DNA of 64,000 nt from Caprimulgus europaeus. Lineage: Eukaryota; Chordata; Aves; Caprimulgiformes; Caprimulgidae. Positions 23,802 through 36,738 of this stretch are shown one piece after another. Positions within the stretch are counted from its first letter, which is position 1. Every line of letters begins with the position of its first letter. Under the pieces are notes generated by a model that was not told the DNA's origin, did not search any database, and was given only the letters and a program-made list of their open reading frames with translations. The translations under genes and the position numbers were made by a program. The DNA lies in contig OU015532.1 of assembly GCA_907165065.1 (NCBI GenBank), forward strand, positions 35,754,339 through 35,818,338, given 5' to 3'.

Positions 23802-24807
23802 GTAAATTTGGGTTTTTTCCCAAGTGGAGTCTGTTTTGCTTGTGCCAGTAATTGGTAAGTGATCTCTTTTAATCCTTATCTCCACACACGGGCTTTTCGT
23901 TATATTTTTGTCCCCCTGTCCAGTTGAGGAGGGGGAGTAATAGAGTGGGCTTTGGTGGGCATCCGGCCTCTAGCCAGGGTCAACCCACCACAGTCACATA
24001 TAAATGCGGACTAAGGAAAATAAGGCTCTTTTAATAACTTTTCACTAAGGACTTTTCTGTCATCCTGGGAATTCTAAAGAAAAAAAAAATCCCTTGAGAA
24101 CATGTGAAAGTAAAACAAACAGAAAAAAAAATATTGGAAATTCCCTTACATGTTGTTATTTTAAAGACTGATAAGTTCTATATTTGGTACGGCAGAATCT
24201 TCACTGGAAAACCCTAGAAATTGATGAACAATCCCACCCACAACTTTTCCCACTCTTCTGCTTTGTGGACGTGCTGGTGAGGAATAGCTGCATCAGCACA
24301 CAGAACTAAAAGCCAGGGTATCAAATTCTGCACATGGTTTAATCACATTTATCTGTGTAACACCTGATACAAATTACAAGTTCTTTTGGGTTTTCTTGCC
24401 TGTAAAGAGGGGACTATATCTTACTTGCAAAGAGTAATATGATTCACCACAGTTCAATTCAAATCAGAGTCAATAGCACCATAGAGGAAAAATGCTCTAC
24501 TATTCCTTTTAATAAGTATGAGTAGAAAAAATTACATTGGGATCACATCACTAAAGGATAATCTGGCATTTATTACATGTAACTGCTAGTCTTGCAGTGT
24601 GTGAGGGATGCACGTGAATATCAACACATCTGTAAAAGTTCATCAGGTTGGATCGTTCCTCCTTGTCAACATTTTTGAAGCTGATTTTTATTTAATGCAA
24701 TCTGCTCTGGTTTAAGGTAAAAGCTAACTGCTGCTGGGAAATAAATTCAAGATGAAAATTTTTACTGTCACCTCTGCCAGGAAGACAGATGGAGCTTCCA
24801 GGGCAGA

Positions 24808-24870
24808 ACTTCCTGAAGAGCACTGCAGGTAGTATTCAGTGGTGCTCTGCTTCTGTCCTCTTCAGGAAGT
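24808..24870. repeat. 13-bp perfect inverted repeat with nested 7-bp stem
   Basis: ACTTCCTGAAGAG (24808-24820) is the exact reverse complement of CTCTTCAGGAAGT (24858-24870). Within the 37-base spacer, AGAGCAC (24817-24823, overlapping the outer arm) can instead pair with GTGCTCT (24842-24848). The two stems are therefore alternatives. Confidence 0.8.
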
Positions 24871-26499
24871 GCCTGAAGGAGCACCAACATAAGAGATACT
24901 GCAAACATTAAAATTCTGACTCCTTCAGCAAATCACTATTTCAGTCAAATAACAGCTGTCTATATCCTTGTTAAATTGAAAGGAATTTATCTTACCTGAA
25001 GGTGTACAAGTAAAAGGGAGGAAGTGTTGATTTAACATATATTCTCTGGCATCATCTTTGACAAAAGTTTGCATATTTAGAGTGTACCAGGAAATACAAA
25101 ACTCGCTAATTTTGTATTCTCAAGTAGAAAAGTACTATTATTAGAATGCTATAATTAGACTATAATTAGAATTATCACAGTTGTAGCCCTTTATCATTAA
25201 CCAGGACACCTTGTTTCTTGTGATTTCTTTAAAGGACACTGTAGAGCTTTTCCAGAAGGTTCCTCACTCAGGGAAGGGCTTCTATATAGTAAAATCAATC
25301 CTGCTGCTTGTCTCTCTTAAATCCAGCCTCTTCCTACTGTCATTCAAGTGTTGGATATAACTAGGCAAAGGAAAATCCTTATTCATTGACACTGTCCTTT
25401 TTCTTTTTCTCACAGTTTCTCAATGAATTATCCAGGAAATAATAGAACTTTCTTAGAAATGCCTAAGAGAAATCAATTCTTAGCAGTACTTTTATACTGT
25501 AATATAAAATTGGTAACATAGTAAATTGCAACATCAGTAGTTATTCAAAACTAGGTCCATCAGAATTCCTTTCCCCTGTAACAACACTGCAATCAAATAA
25601 CATTTTCAGCACTTCCTCTCTATGTCTCTAGCACCTTCCTTAGCTTAAAATGTTACTGTTCCCTTTGAGCACAGCCCCTCACTTCTTCATTTTCAGGTCT
25701 GCAAAATGCATACAAAAACAGTTGCTTACATGGTAGAATGTCCTGACACCAGCGGGTAAAGGACTACTACAGACCCACTATTACTACGAGTTTTACTGCC
25801 TGGCTCATTGCATCCTCCCTTGTTTGTCCCAAGAACATTCCTCGCAAAAGTTTTAACAAACATTTAAAATACACTTAATGGCTTTGTTAACAGACAGATT
25901 CCATCTGACAGGATTTAGCCTGATTGAGCTTACCTACTGGCTGATGCATTTAAATCTGCTCTGAGCACAGTCTGTGAGCCTACAATGCCTCATTGTTCGA
26001 CTCCTTATAGGTGATAATGAAATTGGCATTCAATTCCCACTCCTGAATGGTTTCCATGAGACTTTGAAAAAGTTGTTTGCTACTGTGGGTATTATATAAC
26101 CTTCTTAGTTTCAGCATGCATAAAGGTATGCTCTTGTCAAATACCTTATCTCCAGGATTGTATTAATAACTAAACATGAGTCACACTGGGCATCAGACAC
26201 GTTTGCGTTTATACGTGATCTACAGTTATGAATTACTCTAAAAATCAAAGCTAATTCTGTTAGCTAAATGCATTGTCAACACATTACCCTATGACTTGGG
26301 CAGCCCTTCATTTACTATGTGAGTGGCCCTGCTGCACTTCTGTCTATACACAAAGCAAACATTACATGGGAAACTGAAGAGAGGATCACTAGCAGATTGC
26401 ATTACCTGATTGAAATCTTGCCTTGTCCAGCTAAACTTTAAATTAAGATTTTAAACCTGCATTATCAGTGCTTTGTAAGCCAGGCTGCAAAGCACTGAG

Positions 26500-26620
26500 C
26501 TTTCTGACTCCAGTCTAGCAAAACACTGAATCACATGCTTAACCTTCAGGACACAAGTAGTCCCACAGATTTCAGTGGAATTAAGTAAGTGGTTTAATGC
26601 CTACCTCTATCAGTAGCTGC
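26500..26620. repeat. Probable ancient amniote palindromic repeat relic
   Basis: The run GACTCCAGTC...AACACTGAATCACATGCTTAAC...AAGTAGTCCCA...GATTTCAGTGGAA resembles, from memory, a palindromic MITE-like repeat common in turtles, crocodilians and birds. That repeat's centre reads AGTAGTCCCATTGACTTCAGTGGGACT. About 60-70% of positions seem to fit by eye. The exact family name is not claimed. Confidence 0.5.
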
Positions 26621-27849
26621 GTTCAGCACTTCACAAGTTCAGTCACTAAAGGAAGCTCCTAAGCACTGAGCAAGGGATACAATGACCTTGGGGTGGGTAT
26701 CTACCCTAAGAACAACAACAGGTAACTGCAACATAGTACTCTATGTGAGATGTGAGTGGGTTGAAAAGAACAGATAATATTTCTTAAATGTAGCTTAGTT
26801 AGACCCGGAATATTCTATTAGGGAAGAGGAAAGGAATCTTTTCCCCGTAAGCCAAAATAAGAGAAACAAATGTTCTGACAAAAATCTTAAAATATAGATA
26901 AATACTTCCCTGCAAACTATCAGAGATAATCACAAACTTACACTGTCCCTGTCAACTTAAGAGATAGAAGCTGAGTGTGCGGCTCCCAGTGCACTGAACT
27001 ACAACTATTGCAATGTTCTGGACAATCACATTAATATTTTATTGCTCTTTTTAGTTCCATTTACAAGCTGGAAGCGTTAAGAAATGCAAAGCAGCTTCTA
27101 TGAACATATTCACCCACACACAAAAATCTTTGCCAGATCTTTCTACAGGTGATGAAACAAATTAAACCTTCAGCAACTTATTTTAATCTGTTGTTTGATA
27201 CAATATCTTACCAGGGAAAAGGGATATGATGATGCATTTCTAATCAAGAAATATCTGGAACCATGGACAGTTTATCTATCATCAGGCCTTCTCAAAAGGA
27301 CCCAATTCTTCCATAGCTTTTTGTAGATCCTTCTTTTATTTTAATATTAAATTATTAGATGAATCTCATGTATAAATTCATGCTCTTTGGAGCCTAAAAC
27401 AGGATCTTAAGCATTTAGGACCAACAGGGCATCTCAGAATATCCCTGACAGACATATACCTCATGTTTGAAGTCCCTGAAAACACTAGTACATCCCTTCT
27501 TGGCTCAAAATGTACCTGCACAACTATAGTCTTGTACCACTGGCATTCCTGAAATATTCTGGACTGGGCAAGGGACATTACCCCCACTTGAGATTTCCAG
27601 AAAAGCAGCAATTAGACCACCTGGCACCTAAATCCAATAGCTGAACTAAAGGCACATTGAATGACAGGATTAGGCTCCTTGCAGATACACAGTCATGGCA
27701 GTGACTGACAGCACTTTGTTAACCAGCTGGGTGAGAAAGCATTCACATGGGATGTGGAAGATTTGGGATCACATCACTCGTGTCTGAATGTAGTGCCTTG
27801 ACTCTGAATTCATGTCTGAATTCAGTCTCAGACTGGTGTCTGGATCAAA

Positions 27850-27945
27850 GACTCCTACCTTTCAGGAATCACTCAGGTCAAGTCTCTTTCAGCCCTCCTC
27901 TACTGAAGCTCTTCTAATCTGTAAAGTAAAATAATTAGACTCTAG
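27850..27945 (+). repeat. MIR-like SINE relic
   Basis: The segment TCACTCAGGTCAAGTCTCTTTCAGCC followed by CTTCTAATCTGTAAAGTAAAATAAT follows the order of the MIR core (...GGTCAAGTCACTTAACCTCTC... then CCTCATCTGTAAAATGGGGATAAT). MIR is an ancient tRNA-derived SINE kept at low copy in birds. Identity is modest, so a chance match cannot be excluded. Confidence 0.4.
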
Positions 27946-28081
27946 TCAGGATGGGGAGAACAACTCCAGTTACTTCTCTTGCAGACAGGTCTCTAACTGG
28001 GCTGAAGAGATATTCTCTACCTACACTCAATGAACATTTTAAGTATCAAATAAAATGAACACCTCTAACAGCACACACTCT

Positions 28082-28097
28082 TGTGTGTGTGTGTGTG
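28082..28097. repeat. (TG)8 microsatellite
   Basis: Uninterrupted TG run directly upstream of the diverged LTR-like sequence at 28100-28590. Confidence 0.9.
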
Positions 28098-28099
28098 GT

Positions 28100-28590
28100 G
28101 GCATCAGGTGCCCAACAGCCACATGCAATGCCAAGACAAGGGACATCCCTGAAGGGCTGCAGCCTATGGGCAACCCCTACTTGGCCACAGATACCCCTGA
28201 GGGGCTGCAGTGCACAGGCAACTTACACAAGGGCAGGGGTCCTAATTAAAAGAGTAGCAGCAGAAGACTAGTAAAAAGCTCAGAGCTGCAGACCAAAATC
28301 TGCACACACAACGCCAGACTCCTGCACCACTCTTCACCTCACTGGAGAAGTTTGTATGAACCAAGTACAACCCACAGTGAAAATGAGAGAAACCGAGACT
28401 AGGTAGTGGGGAGGATAGGTTTTTGTCTGAAGTTGAGCCTGGGGAAGGGGTAAGAAAGGTGTTTCTTTGTTTAATTGTTTATGTTCTTTTCTTCTTAATA
28501 CACAAAACATTGATCAGAAGTTTCTCTTAATGGCCAATAAATTAAGTACAAATTCACCAAGTCTGTTTTGTTCATGGTGCCCACCTGAGC
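28100..28590 (+). mobile_element. Diverged LTR-like sequence related to family 1
   Basis: The order of landmarks follows LTR C. A part with GAAGGGCTGCAGCCTATGG and GAGGGGCTGCAG boxes recalls the tandem array. GTTGAGCCTGGGGAAGGGG then matches ATTAAGCCTGGGAAGAAGG. A T-rich stretch with CTTTTCTTCTTAAT follows, then CCAATAAATT with AATAAA at 28536-28541, then CCAAGTCTGTTTTG matching CCAAGTGGAGTCTGTTTTG. The outer TG and CA ends are not found, so the copy is truncated or too diverged. It is probably an older relative of the family; an unrelated origin is possible. Confidence 0.5.
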
Positions 28591-29868
28591 AAAAAAACTC
28601 AATTCCTCCACAATTGTATGTCCTGTCCCAACCTATCTCCATGAAGCTCCATCTCATGAAAGGTCACCACCAAATTAACCATCATTAACACAGAAGCACT
28701 GATGCACTCCTTCCTGTCCATTTTTGTGAGTCGAGAAGTATTAAACTCATCCTACCCCCATAACAGAGATGTATAAGTCACGTAGGCCCACTGCCCCATT
28801 CCATTCAGGGTTTCCACACCACTGGCAACAGGAAGGTAAAAGTGATGTGCTGCCAAAAACATCTGGAAAGAAGACAAGGCCACAACATCTGAACTTATCT
28901 ATCTCAAGGATTCATGCATCTGTATCCAACCTTCTTTCCAGTAAAGACCTTAACAATGAATGACTTCAGCTTTTCTCAGACTATAAAACTAATCTGGCTC
29001 CTTGACGAGATTTTCTAATTACAACTTTCTCAGACAGTTTTAACCTTTATTGGGCCCTTTATTTTTCCTATAAAACGGGAGTCAGTTATGTTTACTAGTT
29101 TGGTGCTGACAATCATGGCCTGGTTTGTTTTATACTGCAGTCAGTATGGTTTTTTAAAAAAACCTTAGCTTACCCAAATAAAAAAATTAATTCAGACAAA
29201 CAGCTTTTTTACATTGATAGGAAACCTTAAAGTCATTGAGGCCAAACAGTGCCCACCCCTGAGATTTTGGCTCCCGAAAGTGAATAACTCCTCCTATGCA
29301 AATAAACAGACATCTACCTGTTCTTGCACCTATACCTCAATAAAATCTGTAAGCAGCACAGCTTAAAAGCTCCTGTAAAATACAGCATGAAGTTATGAAA
29401 AGCAACATACTATTCCACTTCTTGCAGTAATTTCAACTGCAGACTTTAGAGGCTGTATTATAATAAAAAAAAACCAAACCAAAACAAACCAACAACAAAA
29501 ACCCAAACAGCTAATATCGGTAATACCAACACCATACAGGTCTGATCTGACTGTGCAGACAGCAGGCACACAGCTCGTCTTAACACATATTAAAACTTCT
29601 TGGCACCCTATTGCAAACAACCTGCAATGAAAAAGTATCAGCATGAGCAATCCTTCAAGTCTCGCTCAAGATTCCCTTCTTTGCCCCATGATCCGTCTTC
29701 CCTGCTTCTTGTGCTGAAATGCATACAGTTATCTAGGTAGGGCTGAGACAAGGAAGAAAAAACTGTCTCTCACTGAGAATGTTTTCAAGCAGTCTTTCAG
29801 AAGTTTAATGCAAACACTGTACCAGCTCCCTTTGAACAATGCTCATTATGTGCATCTGCAGCTGTACA
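28591..29868. other. No recognised feature
   Basis: AT-rich sequence. An A/C-rich low-complexity tract (AACCAAACC-like) lies at about 29464-29510. No gene signal. Confidence 0.55.
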
Positions 29869-30034
29869 CACAGAATCACAGAATGGTTTGGGTTGGAAGG
29901 GACCTTTGAATGCTACCTAGTCCAACCCCACTGTGGTGACCAGGGACATCTTCAACTAGATCAGGTTGCTCAGGTCTGGAGCACTGTCCAGACAGACCTT
30001 GAATGTTTCCAGGGATGGGACATCTACCACCATT
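29869..30034 (-). mobile_element. CR1 LINE, short copy
   Basis: On the minus strand it runs from AGATGTCCCATCCCTGGAAAC (end of ORF2) through GGTTGGACTAGGTAGCATTC and the 3' UTR to the tail (CATTCTGTGATTCTGTG). The ORF2 end is preserved for roughly 20 codons. The 3' UTR differs from both other CR1 groups in the window (CTAGGTAGCATTCAAAGGTCC where they have TAGATGATCTTTTGAGGTCC), so it is a third subfamily or a diverged copy. Confidence 0.92.
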
Positions 30035-33000
30035 TTGTATAATTTATCACCATATCATAAAATATAGTAGACATCAGATTTTGAAAACTAAACACTCAGT
30101 TATTGTTGCAGTAAATGCAGAGTGTGTTGCAGATAGTGCTGCAGAGCACTCTTCTGTTGATTTTGCTTCTATGTAACACTTTTTACCACTAATTAAATCA
30201 TTGTCTGTATCAAGTATTTATTTTTTCCATGGCAATTCCTGGAAATACCATATTTATGTATTTTATATATTATATATAATCTATAACTAAATATAGAACC
30301 TTTTAAATAGTCTCATACATATGAAACTGACTCTTAGCAGTTGTTTGGGGATAGAACTTCTTCCTAAAAGAATATAACAAACATTCCTATCTTGTAGCTT
30401 TCTGACATCAGTTTTCCTTCAAAATCAAATAATGAGGATTTAAAATGCATAACACATGCATATAGCTACAGTGAAATAAACTTGCCAACTTTTAACCATA
30501 TTTGGTTTTCATCTTGACCGATACATTTTTCTTCCCACTTCTTCAAAACTCCCTCTAGGGAAATAGAACCTATTTCTTCTACAACAGGCAAGTTATCATT
30601 GTCACGAGGAATATTTAAAGTGAAGAAGAGAAAATAACATAATACTGCAGGAATAGTTTCATGTTGACGGGAGAGTAGATTTGGCTCAAACACAGAACAC
30701 TGACTTGACTGTTTAAAGATGCTTCATAAATAAAACACTTCCCTAAGAAACATTTAAGCTTGCAGCACCCAGAAAGTCCCAGAACTCCCCAAGAAATGTA
30801 TTGCTAATGTCACACAATGACTAAGCTTTCTAAAAATGGTCTCAGCAGAATGAAGGTTAAAAGGAACAGAAAGAAGACACAAATATATGATGTGGTTTGC
30901 CTTTCTTCATCAATCAGTACAGCTGCACAAGTCCTTGGCAGACACATGCTATGTCCCTTATATCTCACCATAGCAGGACAAGTTCTAGCTACATCACTTT
31001 CTCATGTCCTCTCAATATCCTGTCTGACTTGTAATCCTTGCACTCTGTCACCTCTCAGGAAATCTCTATTCTACTCACTAGACACACTCAATCTCGCCCA
31101 TCTTCTGCATTTTTCCTGGTTCTTCTGCCAGGAAACCAGTGCTTTTCCATGACCCAGCAGCTGGATTTAGAGCGAGATCAGTTCCAGTCTAGCACTGTTT
31201 ATAAGGACAAATAATGATCTTTATACATTCAAAAACAACTTATTGTAGCCTCTTAACCTTCTCCCAAAATTCTAAATTGCATTTCTCCTCACCAAGGGCA
31301 ACTTAACAAAACATGACCAAGTCATGTCAACGACATTATAAGCTAAGAATACGACAAGAATTTTGAAAAAAAATAAAAAATAAAAAAAATAGAGCTGCAA
31401 TGACACACTCTAAATGCTTAAATATTTATTTTAATCCGGTTACTGACCAAACTTCCCAGGGAAGTCTAAGAGTGAAGTGACATGAAGTGTAAGAAGTCAC
31501 TGGAAGTTTGCTTTCTTTCTGATGATATTGGGGATTGTTTGAAAATTCCTGGCATTTGATGAGTTTTACATTGAGAATTTCTCAAAACAAGGGCTGAAAG
31601 CAGCTGTGGGAGGAAGACTAGGCCTGAGGCTAAAGCAGTCTAATGGGTCTAAGGAGAAATAGGATCACTTTTGCAAGTTAGCAGATATATATAAGAATGT
31701 AATTTTTATGGATCATCCATCTTTCCAATCTGTAGACTGAGGAAACAATAGATCATCCACAGCACTTCAGGTTTCAGCCCCTATGATTATTTTGTATCAC
31801 AGATATGTCAAGTACAAAGAGTTTACAATCTCAGCTGACATCTCAAGGCCCTAGTGAAATATACACATACACACACACAAGATAAGAAAAAGGAGCTATT
31901 AGGTGCCCAAGTGAAAAATAAATTATCATACTGTGGTAAAAATTTCATTAATGAAATTACTAAGAAAAATTTCTTTATGTCCTTTTAGGATTGTCAAAGT
32001 TTTAATTACTTTCTGAAATCAACATTCCCCAGCAATTCACACTTCTTTAATTCTTCCAAAATTAGGAAAATACTAACTATTTTGGCTGAAAATGTGGATG
32101 CTTGCTTCAGAATTATTAAATTATTACCTTCTGAGAGATTCTGATGTCTGCAAAACTTCATTTGAATAAATCCAGCCCAACCTCTGAAAAATATTAGTTC
32201 TCTGATGCTTGAAGAGAGGATTGTAATAATACAACAGATCCTTTGCTGAGGATTCAGTTTGCACTGTCCACAGAGAACATTCACCTTCTAGCTGAATTAT
32301 TGCACAGGTCATTATAGTCTCTTTCAAGTTTTAATTAATTTGCTAAATTTCCCACATTTGCTGTCAGTTACCACTGGTGGGCGAGGACGAGCAAACCAGA
32401 GGCAACTAAATTTTCAGAAAACACTTCTCAAATCCTGCCAATCCTAAAGCCATGACACTTGATATCCTTTCTTCCTCCTAGGTTTAAATCTATTTTCCTG
32501 GGTTTTAACATCTTCTCTAGGACAAGACGGAGTGGACGGAGAGTGCCAAATTTCAGGAATGCCAAGATTTCTCTTTCAGCAGGATATTGTGGGTGCAGGG
32601 GTGGAGAGGGTGATATAGTGTCAAAATTCAAATTTATAACAGAGTTGCAATACAACACCAGTTACTGAGTGATTGCTGCCATTCCTTAGTAACCCACTTT
32701 CTTCCTCATGCTATGCCATTAACATTCTGGAATATTAATTAGTGGCTTTGAGGTCATCTCCAGTACCTCAACTATGTAAGGATTCCTCAAAATCTGGAAA
32801 GAAGAAACACGAACCTTGTAAGATCCTAGGACCAGCTGCAGAAATAGATCTGTTTTGATGCAACCACTCTGCAAAAAAAAAGGTATTATATTATTTGCAC
32901 TCAAAATGTCTACATTGCTACCAAAAACTTCAGCAAAATGTATATTTATCCCTCAGGAGAAGAGAGTTAGAGAGGTGTCCTCTCTTGTAAACAGACCACA

Positions 33001-33874
33001 ATGTTCTCCATTTCATTATGTGATCTTCAGGACAAGTATCAGATGAAGTAAGCACAGATGAGCACAAATTCCAATTTTCCACTCTAAGGATATGCTCCTA
33101 AGAATATTCTTCAGGCAGATAGAGAGCTGCAGCATGGAAAGGGAGGGATGGGAGGCCTCTGCACATGATCCTTTGTGCCAACACTGGAAGAGCAATTCCT
33201 ACAGCTGCTTCAGCCTTCTGGGCCTTAGTGGACATGCATTTTTCTTCCTAAAGGAAAGGCTTCGTATGCTCCTGAGAACTTCACAAAGGTGCCTCTCCAA
33301 GCAGTTACTGACAGTGCACTGTCATTCTGTGACTTTGTGACATCTTCAGAATAAGGATTACTCTGGTACAGAGTTTCTTCTAGTAGCTGCTGCCTCCCAC
33401 AAGTTGATGAGCTCCAGATACTACGTCTCCACTAGTTCTGCTATTCATCAAAAAATCTGAGTTCTGACTTTGGTACCTCTGCCAGAGGTTGCTTACTGCT
33501 CAGTCCTAGACTAGGGTCAGGCATCTGACTTCCTCCCGTTATTTTTCATGCATATGAAAGTGTCTAATTTTTTTTAAGGTTTTTTGTTTTGTTTTCTTTT
33601 AAATTATTATTATTTTTTTAATGTAACTGAAAGATTACCTGCCAAATGAATCAGAACAATAGAAGTACAGAAGAAAGGTTTTAGGAGCTTTAAGTACCTG
33701 GAGGTACTACTTGTCACCACAGTAACATGATTTTAGGGTAACGAATGAATGAGCTGTGATGTGATAAGCAAATCATTACGAATGTTAGGATAAAAAGATT
33801 AAGGATAAATTCTGCCTTTGGTCTATGATTTTGAAAAAAAATTTAAAAAATATTTTATAAACACTGTAAATATT

Positions 33875-33896
33875 CCCCCCGCCCCCCCCCCCACCC
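33875..33896. repeat. C-run (G-run on the minus strand)
   Basis: Six C, one G, eleven C, then ACCC. The complementary strand has enough G-tracts to fold as a G-quadruplex. Copy number in such runs is often misassembled. Confidence 0.85.
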
Positions 33897-34507
33897 GAGA
33901 AGTACCTTAAGCAACAAGGAAGAAATACCTAATGCCAGTTACTTTATTAAAATAAATTACTGTTTTGAAAAAGTTAGTTCATCTATAATTTTCTGAATTA
34001 CAGGAATGGCCTATCATCATCTCCCAGTGTTTTCCAGTTGTGTGCACAATGGTATACATGGATTCAAGGGCAGAAAGAGTGGTTTACACTACACTATAGT
34101 GAGCTGGAGCCAACTCCATTTAGTCTTTTTTCCTTTATATTTTTTTTTAATCCTTTTGGCATCTTATCTACCACACTTACATCTATGCTCTATGATAAAC
34201 TCTACGTTGCTAATATTACTTTTGATCTTCCATTCAGCCTAGGGGGCTTACAATGAAATCAAAGTTGAGATATATGACACAGACTTACAGGAAAAGCACA
34301 TGTGAAGGCATTATATAGATACTATTTAGCCATTTTTTAATCATTTAAGTAGCAAAAATAAGACTCTCTTTTTTCTTCCCAATCTTTAATTCAAAATAAT
34401 TTAAGAGCTCATACTTTATAATCTGGAAGAATAAATTCAACCAGAACACTAAGTCTGTATGCTCACTTTAAGTCTGAAGTAACCTTTTCAGATTAATAAT
34501 AAACTGA

Positions 34508-34536
34508 ATATATCTATCTATCTATATATATATATG
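34508..34536. repeat. (TATC)n/(TA)n compound microsatellite
   Basis: TATCTATCTATC followed by an uninterrupted TA run. Confidence 0.85.
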
Positions 34537-36738
34537 CATGATGAAGATGACTTCAGCACTTTCTGGAAATGAACATTATTCTATCTGCAATTATTTGAGC
34601 AATTTCCTTCTCGAAGGATATTTTACTTGTAGCCATTGTATTTACTCAGCCACATCTTATCTGCCTTAATTTAGTGAGATCTGAAAATTATTTCACTCTA
34701 GCATAATCTCAGCTGCTGAGTTACATATTAGATATTCTTCTGATAGGCTTAACCACTTTGATTTCATTACAATTATGTCAAGCAATCTGTTTTGCTATAG
34801 CATTGTAAAGCTAAATTCTCTTTTCGCAGACATTCATGGGAACACAACATGACTATTACAAGAGTATACAACTAAAATTCTGCAGAATCCAAAAATATTA
34901 ACTTTGCTTAGAAAGCAATCATAATCTGGGACAAATTATTAATTGTAGTAACCTCTGGCACCTGTATAATAAAAAATGGCTGTAACCAGGTGCATTGATT
35001 TTAAGTATAATAAGGAAGAACCATTTCTCAGCCAGAAGTTCCAGGGGAGAGATTTGTGACTAACTCAATCTATAAAAAAGCACAGCTGAAATCTTCACCA
35101 GGTGAGAAGATAAGTTTGCATCTGGCTGGCAATGAAAGGAATAACAGTTTTGAGTTCTACTCACTACTGAACACTTGCATAGCAGTGATAAAACTGTCCT
35201 GGGGTTATCTCACAGCAAACCACTCTTGATTCAGTAAAACGTGTACAGACATGCTTTATTTCTGGCATGGACTTAAACCACTATGTTTCAACAAAGGCAC
35301 TTGCATATACCCTTACCAGACTGAAAGACAGTGCTCTGCTAAATACAGACTCTGGTCCCTATTAAGGCTGAATTTCAAATTACATGAAGGACATATACTG
35401 CTGCTACAAACTAAGTTTACAACTCCTCCTTGCCCCCTATAACTTACATTTTTAAAATCCGTTAAAAATGAAAGGTTTCATTGATGAGCTACCAGCCTGC
35501 ACCAAGAACTTGGAAGGAACTGCTTTCTTAACCACTGACTTGACTCAAATTCTGGCGGGAGGATGCAGCATCATATTTTTCAACCACACTTTTTTCCCCC
35601 CCACCCCCACTAAAGTATTTGAAATAAAAATTCTCCTGAGCACACAAAAAACTGAAACACAGGTTATAAAGGAACAAGATGACCTAGCTAAAGCATCTGT
35701 TGGGTGTTTCAGATTACACCTAGGTGCTCAGGGTAAAAGCAAGGCATAGAGCTTTCTAAAATGAAGAATTGCAGGGAAGCTGCCTCGAGGGGCAAGAACA
35801 AACATTTATCTGCTTACAGAATTAGATCATAAGCCAGAAGGTTCCAGTGAGTTGGAGGAAGACTAGGATTTTCTGTACAATGTTCTCCATCATCAACAGA
35901 ATTATTTAGTATGGAACAGATCAACAAAAGGGATTTAGCATCATTGACACTTACTTTTCCACCACTTCAGGGAACTGATAGCTGTGAACAAGGCAATTCA
36001 GTTCCTCTTTCAAGGTGTTGCACAGTTAAACAACTAAAAAGGAGTTCCACAAAAGCAGCACATCATTTGGAATGCATTTCAACTAACAAGGAAATGCTTC
36101 CTTAAGCTACAACTCTTCTCCAGGACAGAGGCTTTCTTTTTTTTTTTTTCTAGAAGAAGAATACAATTCTCAGTTTTCCAAGATTTTTCCTGGAATTACA
36201 AGGTGGTTTTTTTCTTGGAATTAAAATGTACGTTAACGGTTTCTCACAAACCACAGCTAGAAGAGGCAGCAGAGTAGCATCAGAGATTTTTTTAATGTTT
36301 GGACTTTGGGTGTCGAAATTTGGCTTTCCTACAGAACATGATGTATAAATTGCAATGTTACAGTGATTCTCACAGTTCTGAATGAATTGACCTGTTTTTA
36401 GGGAGAAAGACTGCAAACTGAGCACACTCAAGACAACAGAGCATTCAAAAAGATGGGTCAAATTATAGCATTTTTACGGTCACTTTTTTAAAGCAGAAAC
36501 ATACCATTTGAGAAAATCAGTAGGGCAGGCAACTTGCCTGAATGTTTGTAAGGGAAAGTAATTGTAAATTAAATAGTCTTCAGAAAGTTCACATTTTTAA
36601 AAAGTTTCTATTTTATATTCTTCTAATCAATTAATTACTGTCAACTGCTTTTCATAGCAGGCTGATTCTGGACCAGGAACAAGAATATAGCTCTTACTGA
36701 CAATCAGAGTCTCCTTCATCAGTATATCAGATATACTT

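Larger units (their letters stand above)
22847..23992 (+). mobile_element. Solo LTR, family 1 copy C (longest)
   Basis: It starts TGTATTTGG and ends ACCCACCACA, flanked by a perfect 5-bp duplication GTCAC (22842-22846 and 23993-23997). At 1146 bp it is the fullest of three family members here and is inverted relative to A and B. In sense order it holds a conserved 5' block (CTTCTGTGAGAAGCTGCCAG), a purine-rich A/G tract at 23030-23062, a degenerate tandem array (23168-23600), a C/G-rich block, AATAAA at 23796-23801, and the 3' block. No gag, pol or env sequence is present, so it is a solo LTR. It carries a 210-codon open frame described separately. The intact duplication and open frame suggest it is no older than A or B. 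Confidence 0.94.
23998..28081. other. Four kilobases without recognised gene
   Basis: AT-rich, with only short frames. It contains relics of old interspersed repeats (listed separately) and otherwise nothing recognisable. Confidence 0.55.

Noticed and set aside
30466..30693. 75-codon minus frame with an exon-like hydrophilic end
   Set aside because: The residues look protein-like, but I recognise no family and cannot define splice sites. A translated search would be decisive.
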